Source: an uncultured Acetatifactor sp. (GTDB taxonomy: Bacteria; Bacillota; Clostridia; Lachnospirales; Lachnospiraceae). From it: DNA of 8,663 bases. Every line of letters starts with the position of its first letter. Position 1 is the stretch's first letter. Made by a program: the position numbers and the translations under genes. This document shows positions 1-4,873 of the stretch, one piece after another. Location: contig CAJUJN010000120.1 in NCBI GenBank assembly GCA_910586775.1, positions 1-8,663 of the forward strand, in the 5' to 3' direction. The notes below the pieces were generated by a model. That model was given only the letters and a program-made list of their open reading frames with translations, did no database searches and was not told where the DNA came from.

Positions 1-133
1 GCAGTTGTTAATTGGGCATGGTCAAGTACCCACCATCATGCCAGAAGCCTCGGATAAAGCTGCTATTATTACGGGCTATATCCTTTTCCTTTCTGTTTGC
101 AGATGAATCATTGCTGTTCGTTCTATGCCTCTA
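1..133. other. Left edge, no gene seen
   Basis: I see no supportable coding region here on either strand. The plus-strand frame that opens at 12 encodes a hydrophobic, low-quality peptide that runs antisense into the gene at 134-424. A weak inverted repeat is present (GGCATG at 15-20 and CATGCC at 37-42). It has no T-run after it on either strand, so I do not call it a terminator for the neighbouring minus-strand gene. Confidence 0.4.
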
Positions 134-424
134 TTACTTGTTGCCAGCTCTGGCCGTACACTCATATTTCCCATACTCATACATCTTCATGGCAAGTATT
201 CTGGTAATCTTTTCCATACCGTTCAGAATAGTCTCCACATCTTCATTCTCATCTTCCCCAAAGCGCTCGCAAAGATTCCGTTCTGCCTGATAGATGCCTT
301 CATACAGAAGGCAGCATTCTTTTCCTTCGGCAAATTCATCCTCAATGGCACACTGTTCCGGCAGCGAAAGTAATCCTTCTGCCAAAAATCCATTCATCTT
401 ATCAAAAATTTGTTCCTTCAACAT
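134..424 (-). CDS. Small acidic protein of unknown function, divergent from XRE regulator 1
   Basis: A 96-residue acidic protein. The start is the ATG at 424, because AGGAGG lies just upstream with good spacing (complement of 431-436). The in-frame extension back to 604 would run through the divergent promoter and into the repressor gene, so I rejected it. The stop is TAA. The protein is predicted to be mostly helical, with several Glu/Asp clusters (residues 28-36, 57-63) and a cysteine pair near residues 37-38. It has no signal peptide or membrane segment. I do not recognise a named family with confidence. Small helical proteins of this kind often sit beside XRE repressors in Firmicute mobile elements. 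Its position, divergent from the regulator at 549-800 and sharing operator-like repeats, suggests it is repressed by that regulator. An antitoxin-like or anti-repressor role is possible but has no direct support. Confidence 0.75.
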   Translation of the reverse strand: MLKEQIFDKMNGFLAEGLLSLPEQCAIEDEFAEGKECCLLYEGIYQAERNLCERFGEDENEDVETILNGMEKITRILAMKMYEYGKYECTARAGNK

Positions 425-436
425 ATTACATCCTCC

Positions 437-529
437 TTTTGTCTCACTTTTACAACCGATTTTAATATGTAATTCAACTAAAATCAATAGTAGTGGTGCA
501 AAAAGTGAGACAAACTCCTCGACACTTTT
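437..529. promoter_or_regulatory. Divergent promoter/operator region of module 1
   Basis: A perfect 14-bp inverted repeat has arms TTTGTCTCACTTTT (438-451) and AAAAGTGAGACAAA (501-514). A third half-site, CACTTTT, lies at 523-529, so the CACTTTT core occurs three times (445-451, complement of 501-507, 523-529). A minus-strand promoter fits TTGAAT (complement of 472-477), 17 bp, TGTAAA (complement of 449-454). A weaker plus-strand promoter fits TTGTCT (439-444), 16 bp, TTTAAT (461-466). One repeat arm overlaps both promoter candidates. This placement suggests binding by the XRE protein encoded at 549-800, repressing both itself and the divergent gene. The promoter elements are weak consensus matches; the repeat itself is certain. 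Confidence 0.6.
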
Positions 530-548
530 CGACAGACGGAGGGATATT

Positions 549-800
549 ATGCCAAAACCAACAGGAGCATCAGGAGAAAAGAATCTGGTCAGCAGCCGGC
601 TCATTGAACTCCGCAGACAGAAGGGCCTCTCTCAGAGAGACCTTGCCCATAAGCTGCAGCTTGCCGGTTATGACATGGACAAAAACGTGATTACACGTAT
701 CGAAACCAACAAACGGTATGTAACGGATATCGAACTTCGAGCCTTGTCACAGGTGCTGGACGTCAGCTATACCTATCTGATTGATGGGACAGAAGGATAA
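549..800 (+). CDS. XRE-family HTH transcriptional regulator (module 1)
   Basis: An 83-residue DNA-binding repressor of the Cro/C1 type. The ATG at 549 is preceded by GGAGGG at 538-543 with 5-nt spacing, which decides against the longer frame open from 294. The HTH spans about residues 14-77. It opens with SSRLIELRRQKGLSQRDLA, has the recognition-helix region near 45-55 (NVITRIE), and ends in the usual final helices (IELRALSQVLDVSYTYLI). It is almost all domain, with only a short N-terminal tail, so dimerisation probably uses the HTH itself. It is divergent from the small acidic gene at 134-424, and the inverted repeats between them are the likely operator. A bidirectional terminator follows 3 nt after the stop. 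It resembles the second regulator at 1377-1631, particularly in the LQL-G pattern after helix 2, so the two are probably paralogues. Confidence 0.9.
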   Translation: MPKPTGASGEKNLVSSRLIELRRQKGLSQRDLAHKLQLAGYDMDKNVITRIETNKRYVTDIELRALSQVLDVSYTYLIDGTEG

Positions 801-803
801 AAG

Positions 804-845
804 CAGGATACCACCACCTGCTCATAGGCTGGTATCCTGTTTTTC
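804..845. terminator. Bidirectional rho-independent terminator
   Basis: A perfect 10-bp stem is formed by CAGGATACCA (804-813) and TGGTATCCTG (830-839) with a 16-nt loop. It is followed by TTTTT on the plus strand and by CTTTTAT on the minus strand. It can end both the XRE gene finishing at 800 and the convergent minus-strand gene finishing at 886. Confidence 0.88.
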
Positions 846-885
846 ATGCCATTTTCAGCTAATCTCCATTTTCCACAGCCATCTT

Positions 886-1221
886 TCAATGTACATCCAT
901 CTTTTCTGCCCATTTCAATCCCTCATTTTCCTTCAGAAGCCCCATGTGGTACAGTGCCTGCACACAGTCTGCATAACCCTGAATGTAAGCCCGTTTCTCC
1001 TGGGCAGACGCAAAATCCTCCAGGCGCTCTTTCATTTCCTCTGCCTTTTCCTGCTCTTCCACAGGTAGGGTTTCCAGAAACACTTCCCATTCCTGCTCTG
1101 TTTTCTTCCATATCTCTAAAGCCGCTTCATATTCCGGGGTACGCACATAGCTCTCCCGTTTTACATTTTCCCCGTTCAAAGTTCCCAGAAACTGGGCGAT
1201 CTTCAACCACACATCATTCAT
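886..1221 (-). CDS. Acidic helical protein of unknown function, divergent from XRE regulator 2
   Basis: A 111-residue protein. Two ATGs compete. The one at 1230 abuts the GAGGAG ribosome site (complement of 1231-1236) with no spacer, while the one at 1221 has 9-nt spacing, so I chose 1221. The stop is TGA. The middle is strongly helical and Glu/Lys rich (about residues 35-75), possibly a coiled coil. The end carries a pattern like YIQGYADCVQALYHMGLL, which resembles the C-terminal helix of several uncharacterised small proteins from Clostridia mobile elements. It has no signal peptide, membrane segment or catalytic motif. A good promoter (TTGATT, 17 bp, TAATAT, complement of 1316-1344) reads toward it, and an operator-like repeat sits over the predicted transcription start. 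It is therefore likely controlled by the divergent XRE protein. The function is unknown. Confidence 0.8.
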   Translation of the reverse strand: MNDVWLKIAQFLGTLNGENVKRESYVRTPEYEAALEIWKKTEQEWEVFLETLPVEEQEKAEEMKERLEDFASAQEKRAYIQGYADCVQALYHMGLLKENEGLKWAEKMDVH

Positions 1222-1294
1222 GCCATACATCTCCTCTATTTTACTATCTACATCCAGTATTCCCTGATCTCGCCATTATCCCACTCCTATTTTC

Positions 1295-1367
1295 TTAAAC
1301 TTCATCTTTAGAAGTATATTATCACGCCATTCCGGTAAAATCAATTCATATACTTCATCTTTAGAAG
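1295..1367. promoter_or_regulatory. Divergent promoters of module 2 with 16-bp direct-repeat operators
   Basis: An exact 16-bp direct repeat, ACTTCATCTTTAGAAG, occurs at 1299-1314 and 1352-1367, 53 bp apart. Its ends (CTTC/GAAG) are inverted. The minus-strand promoter is TTGATT (complement of 1339-1344), 17 bp, TAATAT (complement of 1316-1321). The first repeat then covers its transcription start and the second lies just upstream of its -35. The plus-strand promoter is TTAAAC (1295-1300), 16 bp, TATTAT (1317-1322). The first repeat fills its spacer and the second overlaps the ribosome site of the XRE gene. This is a textbook layout for autorepression plus control of the divergent gene. Binding by the XRE protein is inferred. 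Confidence 0.7.
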
Positions 1368-1376
1368 GGAGTGTCT

Positions 1377-1631
1377 ATGAAAATCTACTGGAACGGTACT
1401 TCCAAAAACATCATAGGCCCAAAGATAAAGCAGCTCCGCACCAGTCAGGGGCTCTCCCAGGCCGCCCTTGCAGGCCGGCTCCAGCTCCTGGGCATGGAGT
1501 GCAGCGACCTGACCATCCTGCGCATCGAACAGGGCAGCCGTTTCGTTCCGGACTACGAGGTAGCAATCCTTGCCGAATATTTCCATATATCCACGGACGA
1601 GCTGCTGGGAAAAGGGGAGACAGGACAGTAA
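1377..1631 (+). CDS. XRE-family HTH transcriptional regulator (module 2)
   Basis: An 84-residue Cro/C1-type DNA-binding protein. I chose ATG 1377 because AAGGGAG at 1365-1371 gives 5-nt spacing; the in-frame GTG at 1371 is inside that ribosome site. The HTH covers about residues 11-76: IIGPKIKQLRTSQGLSQ, then the turn and recognition region (SDLTILRIEQG, about 44-54), then EVAILAEYFHISTDELL. It has no added effector domain. It is divergent from the gene at 886-1221 and flanked by direct-repeat operators, one of which overlaps its own ribosome site. It could therefore block its own transcription and possibly affect its translation start. Its last codons lie in the stem of the bidirectional terminator, and its stop codon is in the loop. 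Confidence 0.9.
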   Translation: MKIYWNGTSKNIIGPKIKQLRTSQGLSQAALAGRLQLLGMECSDLTILRIEQGSRFVPDYEVAILAEYFHISTDELLGKGETGQ

Positions 1632-1653
1632 TCCTCCTGTATGCTCCCCTTTT
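1610..1653. terminator. Bidirectional terminator between convergent XRE gene and parR
   Basis: A two-part stem pairs AAAAGGGGAG (1610-1619) with CTCCCCTTTT (1644-1653). Stacked on it, ACAGGA (1620-1625) pairs with TCCTGT (1635-1640), with a 9-nt loop and a 3-nt bulge. The outer A/T ends give a short T-run on each strand. It overlaps the 3' end of the XRE gene, lies 9 nt from the end of the convergent partition gene, and can serve both. Confidence 0.8.
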
Positions 1654-1662
1654 ATGTTCCCT

Positions 1663-2037
1663 TCATCCCTTAAACGCCTCCAGGGAGGACAGGATCCCCG
1701 CCATGGCACCTTCGTCCAGTTCAAGCTCCATCCCTCCCGGCATCTCTTCCGTTTCCTGTTCCATCTGATTTTCCATGTGCGCTTCATGGTGGTTCCCCTG
1801 CCGCTCACGCTCATCCAGCACCTGCAGCACAAAGCGCCGGATTTTTTCATAATCCAGAGGCGGCCCTACAGAGCCACCCTCCCCCGGATTTCCCCCGTTC
1901 TGCCATGCCAGCACCGCATTGACGATATACTGGGCCTTCCCCCGTTTCATGCTGTTTAACAGCTCTGCTACCGCCACATGGTTCGGATCATTTTTATTGA
2001 ACCCTATGGTCGTTACAAAAGCATTTTTCTTCCCCAT
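1663..2037 (-). CDS. parR: ParR-like plasmid partition DNA-binding protein
   Basis: A 124-residue protein, second gene of a partition operon, starting 5 nt after the parM stop. AGGT overlapping the parM stop is its weak ribosome site, which suggests translational coupling. Residues 6-45 (from AFVTTIGFNKNDPNH through KAQYIVNAVLAW) look like a ribbon-helix-helix domain: a short strand followed by two helices. This is the fold ParR uses to bind the centromere. A Gly-rich linker (47-60) follows, then a helical, strongly acidic tail (about 85-124, many Glu and Met). In actin-type systems ParR binds the centromere, and its C-terminus contacts the ParM filament tip, which fits this layout. The assignment rests on the ParM neighbour plus the fold pattern rather than a strong motif. 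It ends next to the terminator shared with the XRE gene. Confidence 0.8.
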   Translation of the reverse strand: MGKKNAFVTTIGFNKNDPNHVAVAELLNSMKRGKAQYIVNAVLAWQNGGNPGEGGSVGPPLDYEKIRRFVLQVLDERERQGNHHEAHMENQMEQETEEMPGGMELELDEGAMAGILSSLEAFKG

Positions 2038-2042
2038 GGCAG

Positions 2043-2969
2043 TTACCTGCCTTTCCTCTGGATCTGGTAAAGGAGCCCGTAGCCCTTTGCGTTGGCCCGG
2101 ATATCTTCTATGAACACACAGCGTCCAATCTTCTCAGAATGCTCCAGATATTCCCGGAGCAGAAGGGCGCCTCCTCCGATAAACACCACACAGCCTGTCT
2201 TCAGGTCGATCCCACGTTCCCTGAGCGTCCCCAGCAGGTCGTCCACATAGGTCCTGGTCATTTCCCGGACTGTTTTCTGGATCTGTGTGCCGTAATCCGT
2301 TTTCTCCTCCCGGATAATCCGGTCCACATCACTGTCCTCCAGCAGGATATCATGCTCGGAATTGATGCGGGAGATCACCTTATTATACAGCGTGATCACG
2401 CCCTTTTCCAGAGAATCGCAGGCAGACAGATCCGGTTTCCCACTGCGGATCAGCAGATAATCCAGCGTAAAGCCCCCGATATCCACCGTCACCACTTTGT
2501 TAAACTCCGATATCTTCGGATAAATGGTCATGGCAGCCGCATAGTCCTGTGGAAACGCCGATACCTGTTCTATCTCTATGGTATAAGCCTTCCCTTTGTA
2601 TGTAAAATTCTGCCGGCCCCGCCCGCTGAAATATTCCTGGAATTTCTGATACAGCGCTCCATAATGTTTTGGGGGCAGGCCAACGGGAAGCGACACCTGA
2701 AGGATGGTATCTTCTTTACAGAACGCCTGCCTTTCCGCTTCCATGGCGATCCCGAACAGCGTAAGGATAAAGAACCGGTCATCTGCCGTCTTATCCCTCA
2801 TGTAAGGGATCCTCTGCTCTGTCAATGCATAATAGCGCCCATCATAATATAGGTATTCCCCCAGCGCAGGCCTGCTGTCACTCTCCACCAGGCCGGAGGT
2901 AAAGATGAACTGCTCTGTCTTCATATTGCGGTTCCCATGGTCTACGGGTATCATCATTTTCTGGTACAT
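2043..2969 (-). CDS. parM: ParM/StbA-like actin-family segregation ATPase
   Basis: A 308-residue actin-like ATPase that would polymerise to push plasmid copies apart. ATP-site motifs are in order: phosphate 1 PVDHGNRNMK (about 8-17), phosphate 2 VDIGGFTLDYLLI (about 162-174), and adenosine loop VVFIGGGALLL (261-271). Length fits ParM/Alp proteins (about 300-350 aa). I chose ATG 2969: AGGAG (complement of 2979-2983) has 9-nt spacing, and phosphate 1 begins 7 residues in, as is usual. The frame stays open to 3089, but that extension is only the translation of the hairpin-rich leader. parR follows after 5 nt. ParR/ParM operons are normally autoregulated from a centromere upstream of parM. Here the upstream 130 nt contain strong hairpins and an 8-bp inverted repeat around the promoter. 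Confidence 0.9.
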   Translation of the reverse strand: MYQKMMIPVDHGNRNMKTEQFIFTSGLVESDSRPALGEYLYYDGRYYALTEQRIPYMRDKTADDRFFILTLFGIAMEAERQAFCKEDTILQVSLPVGLPPKHYGALYQKFQEYFSGRGRQNFTYKGKAYTIEIEQVSAFPQDYAAAMTIYPKISEFNKVVTVDIGGFTLDYLLIRSGKPDLSACDSLEKGVITLYNKVISRINSEHDILLEDSDVDRIIREEKTDYGTQIQKTVREMTRTYVDDLLGTLRERGIDLKTGCVVFIGGGALLLREYLEHSEKIGRCVFIEDIRANAKGYGLLYQIQRKGR

Positions 2970-2994
2970 ACTCCTCGTCTCCTTTTCTTTTATT

Positions 2995-3087
2995 CCCGCG
3001 GGCAACGAGCCAAGCAGCCGCACTTGTGCGGATATTTGGCGACTGCCGCGAGGGTGGAATACTCCGTAGCTTGCTGCGGGGTATTTC
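2995..3087. repeat. Paired palindromes in parM leader, REP-like dispersed repeat candidate
   Basis: There are two adjacent hairpins. The first (3056-3087) pairs GGAATACTCCG with CGGGGTATTTC through G-T wobbles. The second (2995-3054) is a long stem with symmetric internal loops: CCGCAC/GTGCGG at its tip (3018-3031), GCCAA/TTGGC (3009-3013, 3036-3040), GGCA/TGCC (3001-3004, 3044-3047), and an outer CCC/GGG. Neither is followed by a T-run. Transcription from the predicted promoter would begin near the first hairpin, so both are in the parM 5' leader. From memory, very similar palindromes recur in many gut Lachnospiraceae genomes and generate spurious short proteins. I therefore favour a dispersed element over a gene-specific riboswitch, but cannot verify copy number here. 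Confidence 0.55.
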
Positions 3088-3093
3088 ACTTGT

Positions 3094-3153
3094 TATATAC
3101 GCACAGATTAAGTAAAAGCCAACAACTTTTTACACATTCCGCAGATTTTACTT
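3094..3153 (-). promoter_or_regulatory. Predicted parMR promoter with flanking inverted repeat
   Basis: On the minus strand TTGGCT (complement of 3117-3122), 17 bp, TATATA (complement of 3094-3099) reads toward parM. An inverted repeat AAGTAAAA (3110-3117) / TTTTACTT (3146-3153) brackets the -35 region. A second small repeat, GCAGA/TCTGC, is at 3141-3145 and 3158-3162. In related partition operons ParR binds a centromere in this position, so these repeats are candidates. No iteron array is obvious. Confidence 0.45.
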
Positions 3154-3164
3154 ATTGTCTGCAT

Positions 3165-3203
3165 AAAAAAGGGAGTGGAACCCCGTTTCGGGAAGACCAC
3201 TCC
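3165..3203 (-). terminator. Rho-independent terminator of the long minus-strand operon
   Basis: Read on the minus strand, GGAGTGG (complement of 3197-3203) pairs with CCACTCC (complement of 3172-3178). An inner CCCG/CGGG stem is present, and the hairpin is followed by CTTTTTT (complement of 3165-3171). It lies 15 nt after the stop of the Toprim-gene remnant, just ahead of the parMR promoter. It therefore separates the two transcription units. Confidence 0.85.
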
Positions 3204-3218
3204 GGTTCTCATATATTT

Positions 3219-3776
3219 TTATGAACTCTCTTTTTTCTTCTGTTCCAACCCATACAGGTAATCATCCACACCTTTGACATGCTCCGCCCAGTCGCCTTCC
3301 ACGTCGCAGTCCCAGGTCAGCATCTTCATGGGCATCCCAAGGTCCTGGCAGATCTCTGCGAGCTTATGGCAGCCCCTCTGGATATTCTGCCGTTTGATGC
3401 CCTTCTTTTCACATGGGATGCGCTCCTGCTTCCAGTTTTTCCGGTAAGTTTCGCAGTACCTGCATTTCTCGTTGTAGTCGCCCCTGCAGACAGGCTTCAG
3501 CAGCTTGTCCATATCGTAGGCCTCATACACGAATTCCGTGCCCAGAAGTTTCATCTTCTGGAGAAACGGGGGAAGGTTCGCATACTGGTTGGCCCCTGGG
3601 ACGCAGCCGAAGGTCCTGCCGGATAATGCGTGGGCAAGGTCCCCCTACAGAGGCCCTTCCGTGATAAAGACTGTCCCGTCCCCCGGCTTTCCTGCCAGAT
3701 GGGTAGGGCTGCCCGAAGAGGTCCCCATGGGATAGTTGGTACTGGAGAGCCACATATACTTGCCTGTCCCAGTGCC
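3219..3776 (-). pseudogene. Toprim/DUF3854-like protein, 5'-truncated with internal TAG
   Basis: Translated continuously on the minus strand from about 3776, this reads as the C-terminal part of a DUF3854 (Toprim-like, primase-associated) protein. Features in order are KYMWLSS and SGSPTHLAG, the Toprim glutamate segment TVFITEGPL, a TAG stop at 3645-3647, GDLAHALSGRTFGCVPG, the DxD pair in EAYDMDKL, a cysteine-rich insertion (about 3429-3495), and the terminal KGVDDYL motif. In this family the residue after EGPL is normally Lys (AAG), so the TAG looks like one substitution. The N-terminal half is missing. The frame is joined out of phase to the tail of the upstream gene. The longest piece that could still be made starts at ATG 3554 (111 aa) and lacks the Toprim glutamate. 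Stop-codon readthrough cannot be excluded. Confidence 0.75.
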
Positions 3777-3955
3777 GCATCCAGCAGGAACTTTGCCGCT
3801 GCGCGGAGCAGGTTGTCGGGCCCGCCGTAGGAGCTGATATACCATTCCAGCGCTTTGGGCTTTTCCAGTGCCAGCTGGCCCAGTGTCTTCCCCTTATGGT
3901 ATCCCATGGGGATGACCACCGACGCTGCCGTATCCCGGTTCAGTTTCGCATAGAT
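3777..3955 (-). pseudogene. Detached C-terminal ExoX-like domain of the upstream gene
   Basis: This is the in-frame continuation of the gene at 3956-4801 after its TAG. It reads IYAKLNRDTAASVVIP, then MGYHKGKTLGQLALEKP, ALEWYISSYGG and LLRAAAKFLLDAA. The G-x-(Y/H)-KGKTL-x-x-LA pattern followed by a Trp/Tyr-containing helix matches the small ExoX-like C-terminal domain (DUF3820-like) found at the ends of many nucleic-acid-processing proteins. That this domain follows the stop in the same frame argues the TAG is internal to an ancestral gene, about 340 aa long. Near 3777 the matching frame is lost and the Toprim frame takes over one base out of phase. This fits a deletion that removed the end of this gene and the start of the next. 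Confidence 0.65.
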
Positions 3956-4801
3956 CTACTCCACAGGCATCTCCCGGCTGATCCCGGTCTGGTCCGTCCG
4001 GTTCTGCCTGTCTCCCGCCCGGTTTCCGGCAGCGCCTGTTCCCTGCGGTACATTTCCGGTGCCTGCCGCACCACGGCTCTGTGTCTGTGCAACCTGGGGA
4101 CGCTTCCTGCTGTCTCCTGCAGGGGCTGCCGGCGCTGGCTGTGGGTTCTGCTGCATGGCAGGCGGCATTCCCATGGACGCTCCTACCTCTTCCGGCATCG
4201 GGATATACTGTTCTATCCCGTATTGTCCGGGGATATTTACATCCTCTTCTGACGCTTCCTGCATAAGGCCGGCTCCTGCTGTCTCCTTTAAAATCTCTGT
4301 ATTCTCCTCTTCCGGCATGCCTCCTCCCTGAAGCATCCTGCGCTCCATGGGGGCTTCCGTTACCTCCGGATCCAGGTCTCCTTCCCGGTCTGCAAACTGC
4401 AGCCCGAACCCGGCATCCGACAGGGCCCTTCCTACTGCGGCAGTCTCTGCCAGCTCCACATATTTGTTCCCGAACTGGGTATCCGCCGTCATATATTTCT
4501 GCGCCAGGGCGTTGGAGATAAAATTATCCGGCTCGTCATTCCGGTTCAGGTACACCCTTGCTTCCACAATGGCTACCTGGTCTGTCAGCTTCAGGATATG
4601 TTTTACGATCTTGCCCTCCGGGTATTTCAGGCGGAACCAGAGCTTGCGGAAAGCCACATCCAGATAATACCTGGCAGGCTGCCCCTCATCCTGGATCGTC
4701 CGCATATACCTTCTGGGATCGAACCCTTCCACCCTGTTCAGCTTCTGTATCTCCGGTACTTCCTCATACATGGATCCCATGTTCATTGTCATTTCACTCA
4801 T
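3956..4801 (-). CDS. Putative ERF/Rad52-like single-strand annealing protein (probably truncated)
   Basis: A 281-residue product starting at ATG 4801, with AGGAG (complement of 4810-4814) at 8-nt spacing. Residues about 45-135 form the conserved part: YYLDVAFRKLWFRLKYPEGKIV, a VEARVYLNR strand, then FGNKYVELAETAAVGRALSDAGFG. The closing ET-A-xGRAL-x-x-GFG pattern is shared with ERF/Sak and Rad52-like phage recombinases, which anneal single-stranded DNA. That relationship is my inference from pattern only. Residues about 140-200 are acidic, and 205-270 are a low-complexity Pro/Ala/Gln/Gly linker. Such linkers normally lead to another domain, and here an ExoX-like domain follows in frame after the TAG (3956-3958). 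The protein may therefore be a truncated but still folded N-terminal product. Its operon with a methylase, a Toprim protein and RecD2 fits DNA recombination or replication. Confidence 0.7.
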   Translation of the reverse strand: MSEMTMNMGSMYEEVPEIQKLNRVEGFDPRRYMRTIQDEGQPARYYLDVAFRKLWFRLKYPEGKIVKHILKLTDQVAIVEARVYLNRNDEPDNFISNALAQKYMTADTQFGNKYVELAETAAVGRALSDAGFGLQFADREGDLDPEVTEAPMERRMLQGGGMPEEENTEILKETAGAGLMQEASEEDVNIPGQYGIEQYIPMPEEVGASMGMPPAMQQNPQPAPAAPAGDSRKRPQVAQTQSRGAAGTGNVPQGTGAAGNRAGDRQNRTDQTGISREMPVE

Positions 4802-4873
4802 TTGTTTCTCTCCTTTCCTGTGGGGAGGGGATCTGTAAGATAAATATCCTCCTCCCGTGTTTTCCTTGAATTT

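Noticed and set aside
425..604. Extension of the first small protein back to 604
   Set aside because: It would cross the divergent promoter, the operator repeats and the start of the XRE gene. A strong AGGAGG precedes the internal ATG at 424.
1222..1230. ATG 1230 as start of the 886-1221 gene
   Set aside because: The GAGGAG ribosome site directly abuts this ATG, while the ATG at 1221 has ideal spacing.
2139..2852. Plus-strand frame of 237 codons opposite parM
   Set aside because: Antisense to a gene with all ParM motifs; no ribosome site or domain.
2970..3089. N-terminal extension of ParM starting at 3089
   Set aside because: The extra residues are only the translation of the hairpin-rich leader, downstream of the predicted promoter. 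A well-spaced AGGAG and the usual distance to the phosphate-1 motif support ATG 2969.
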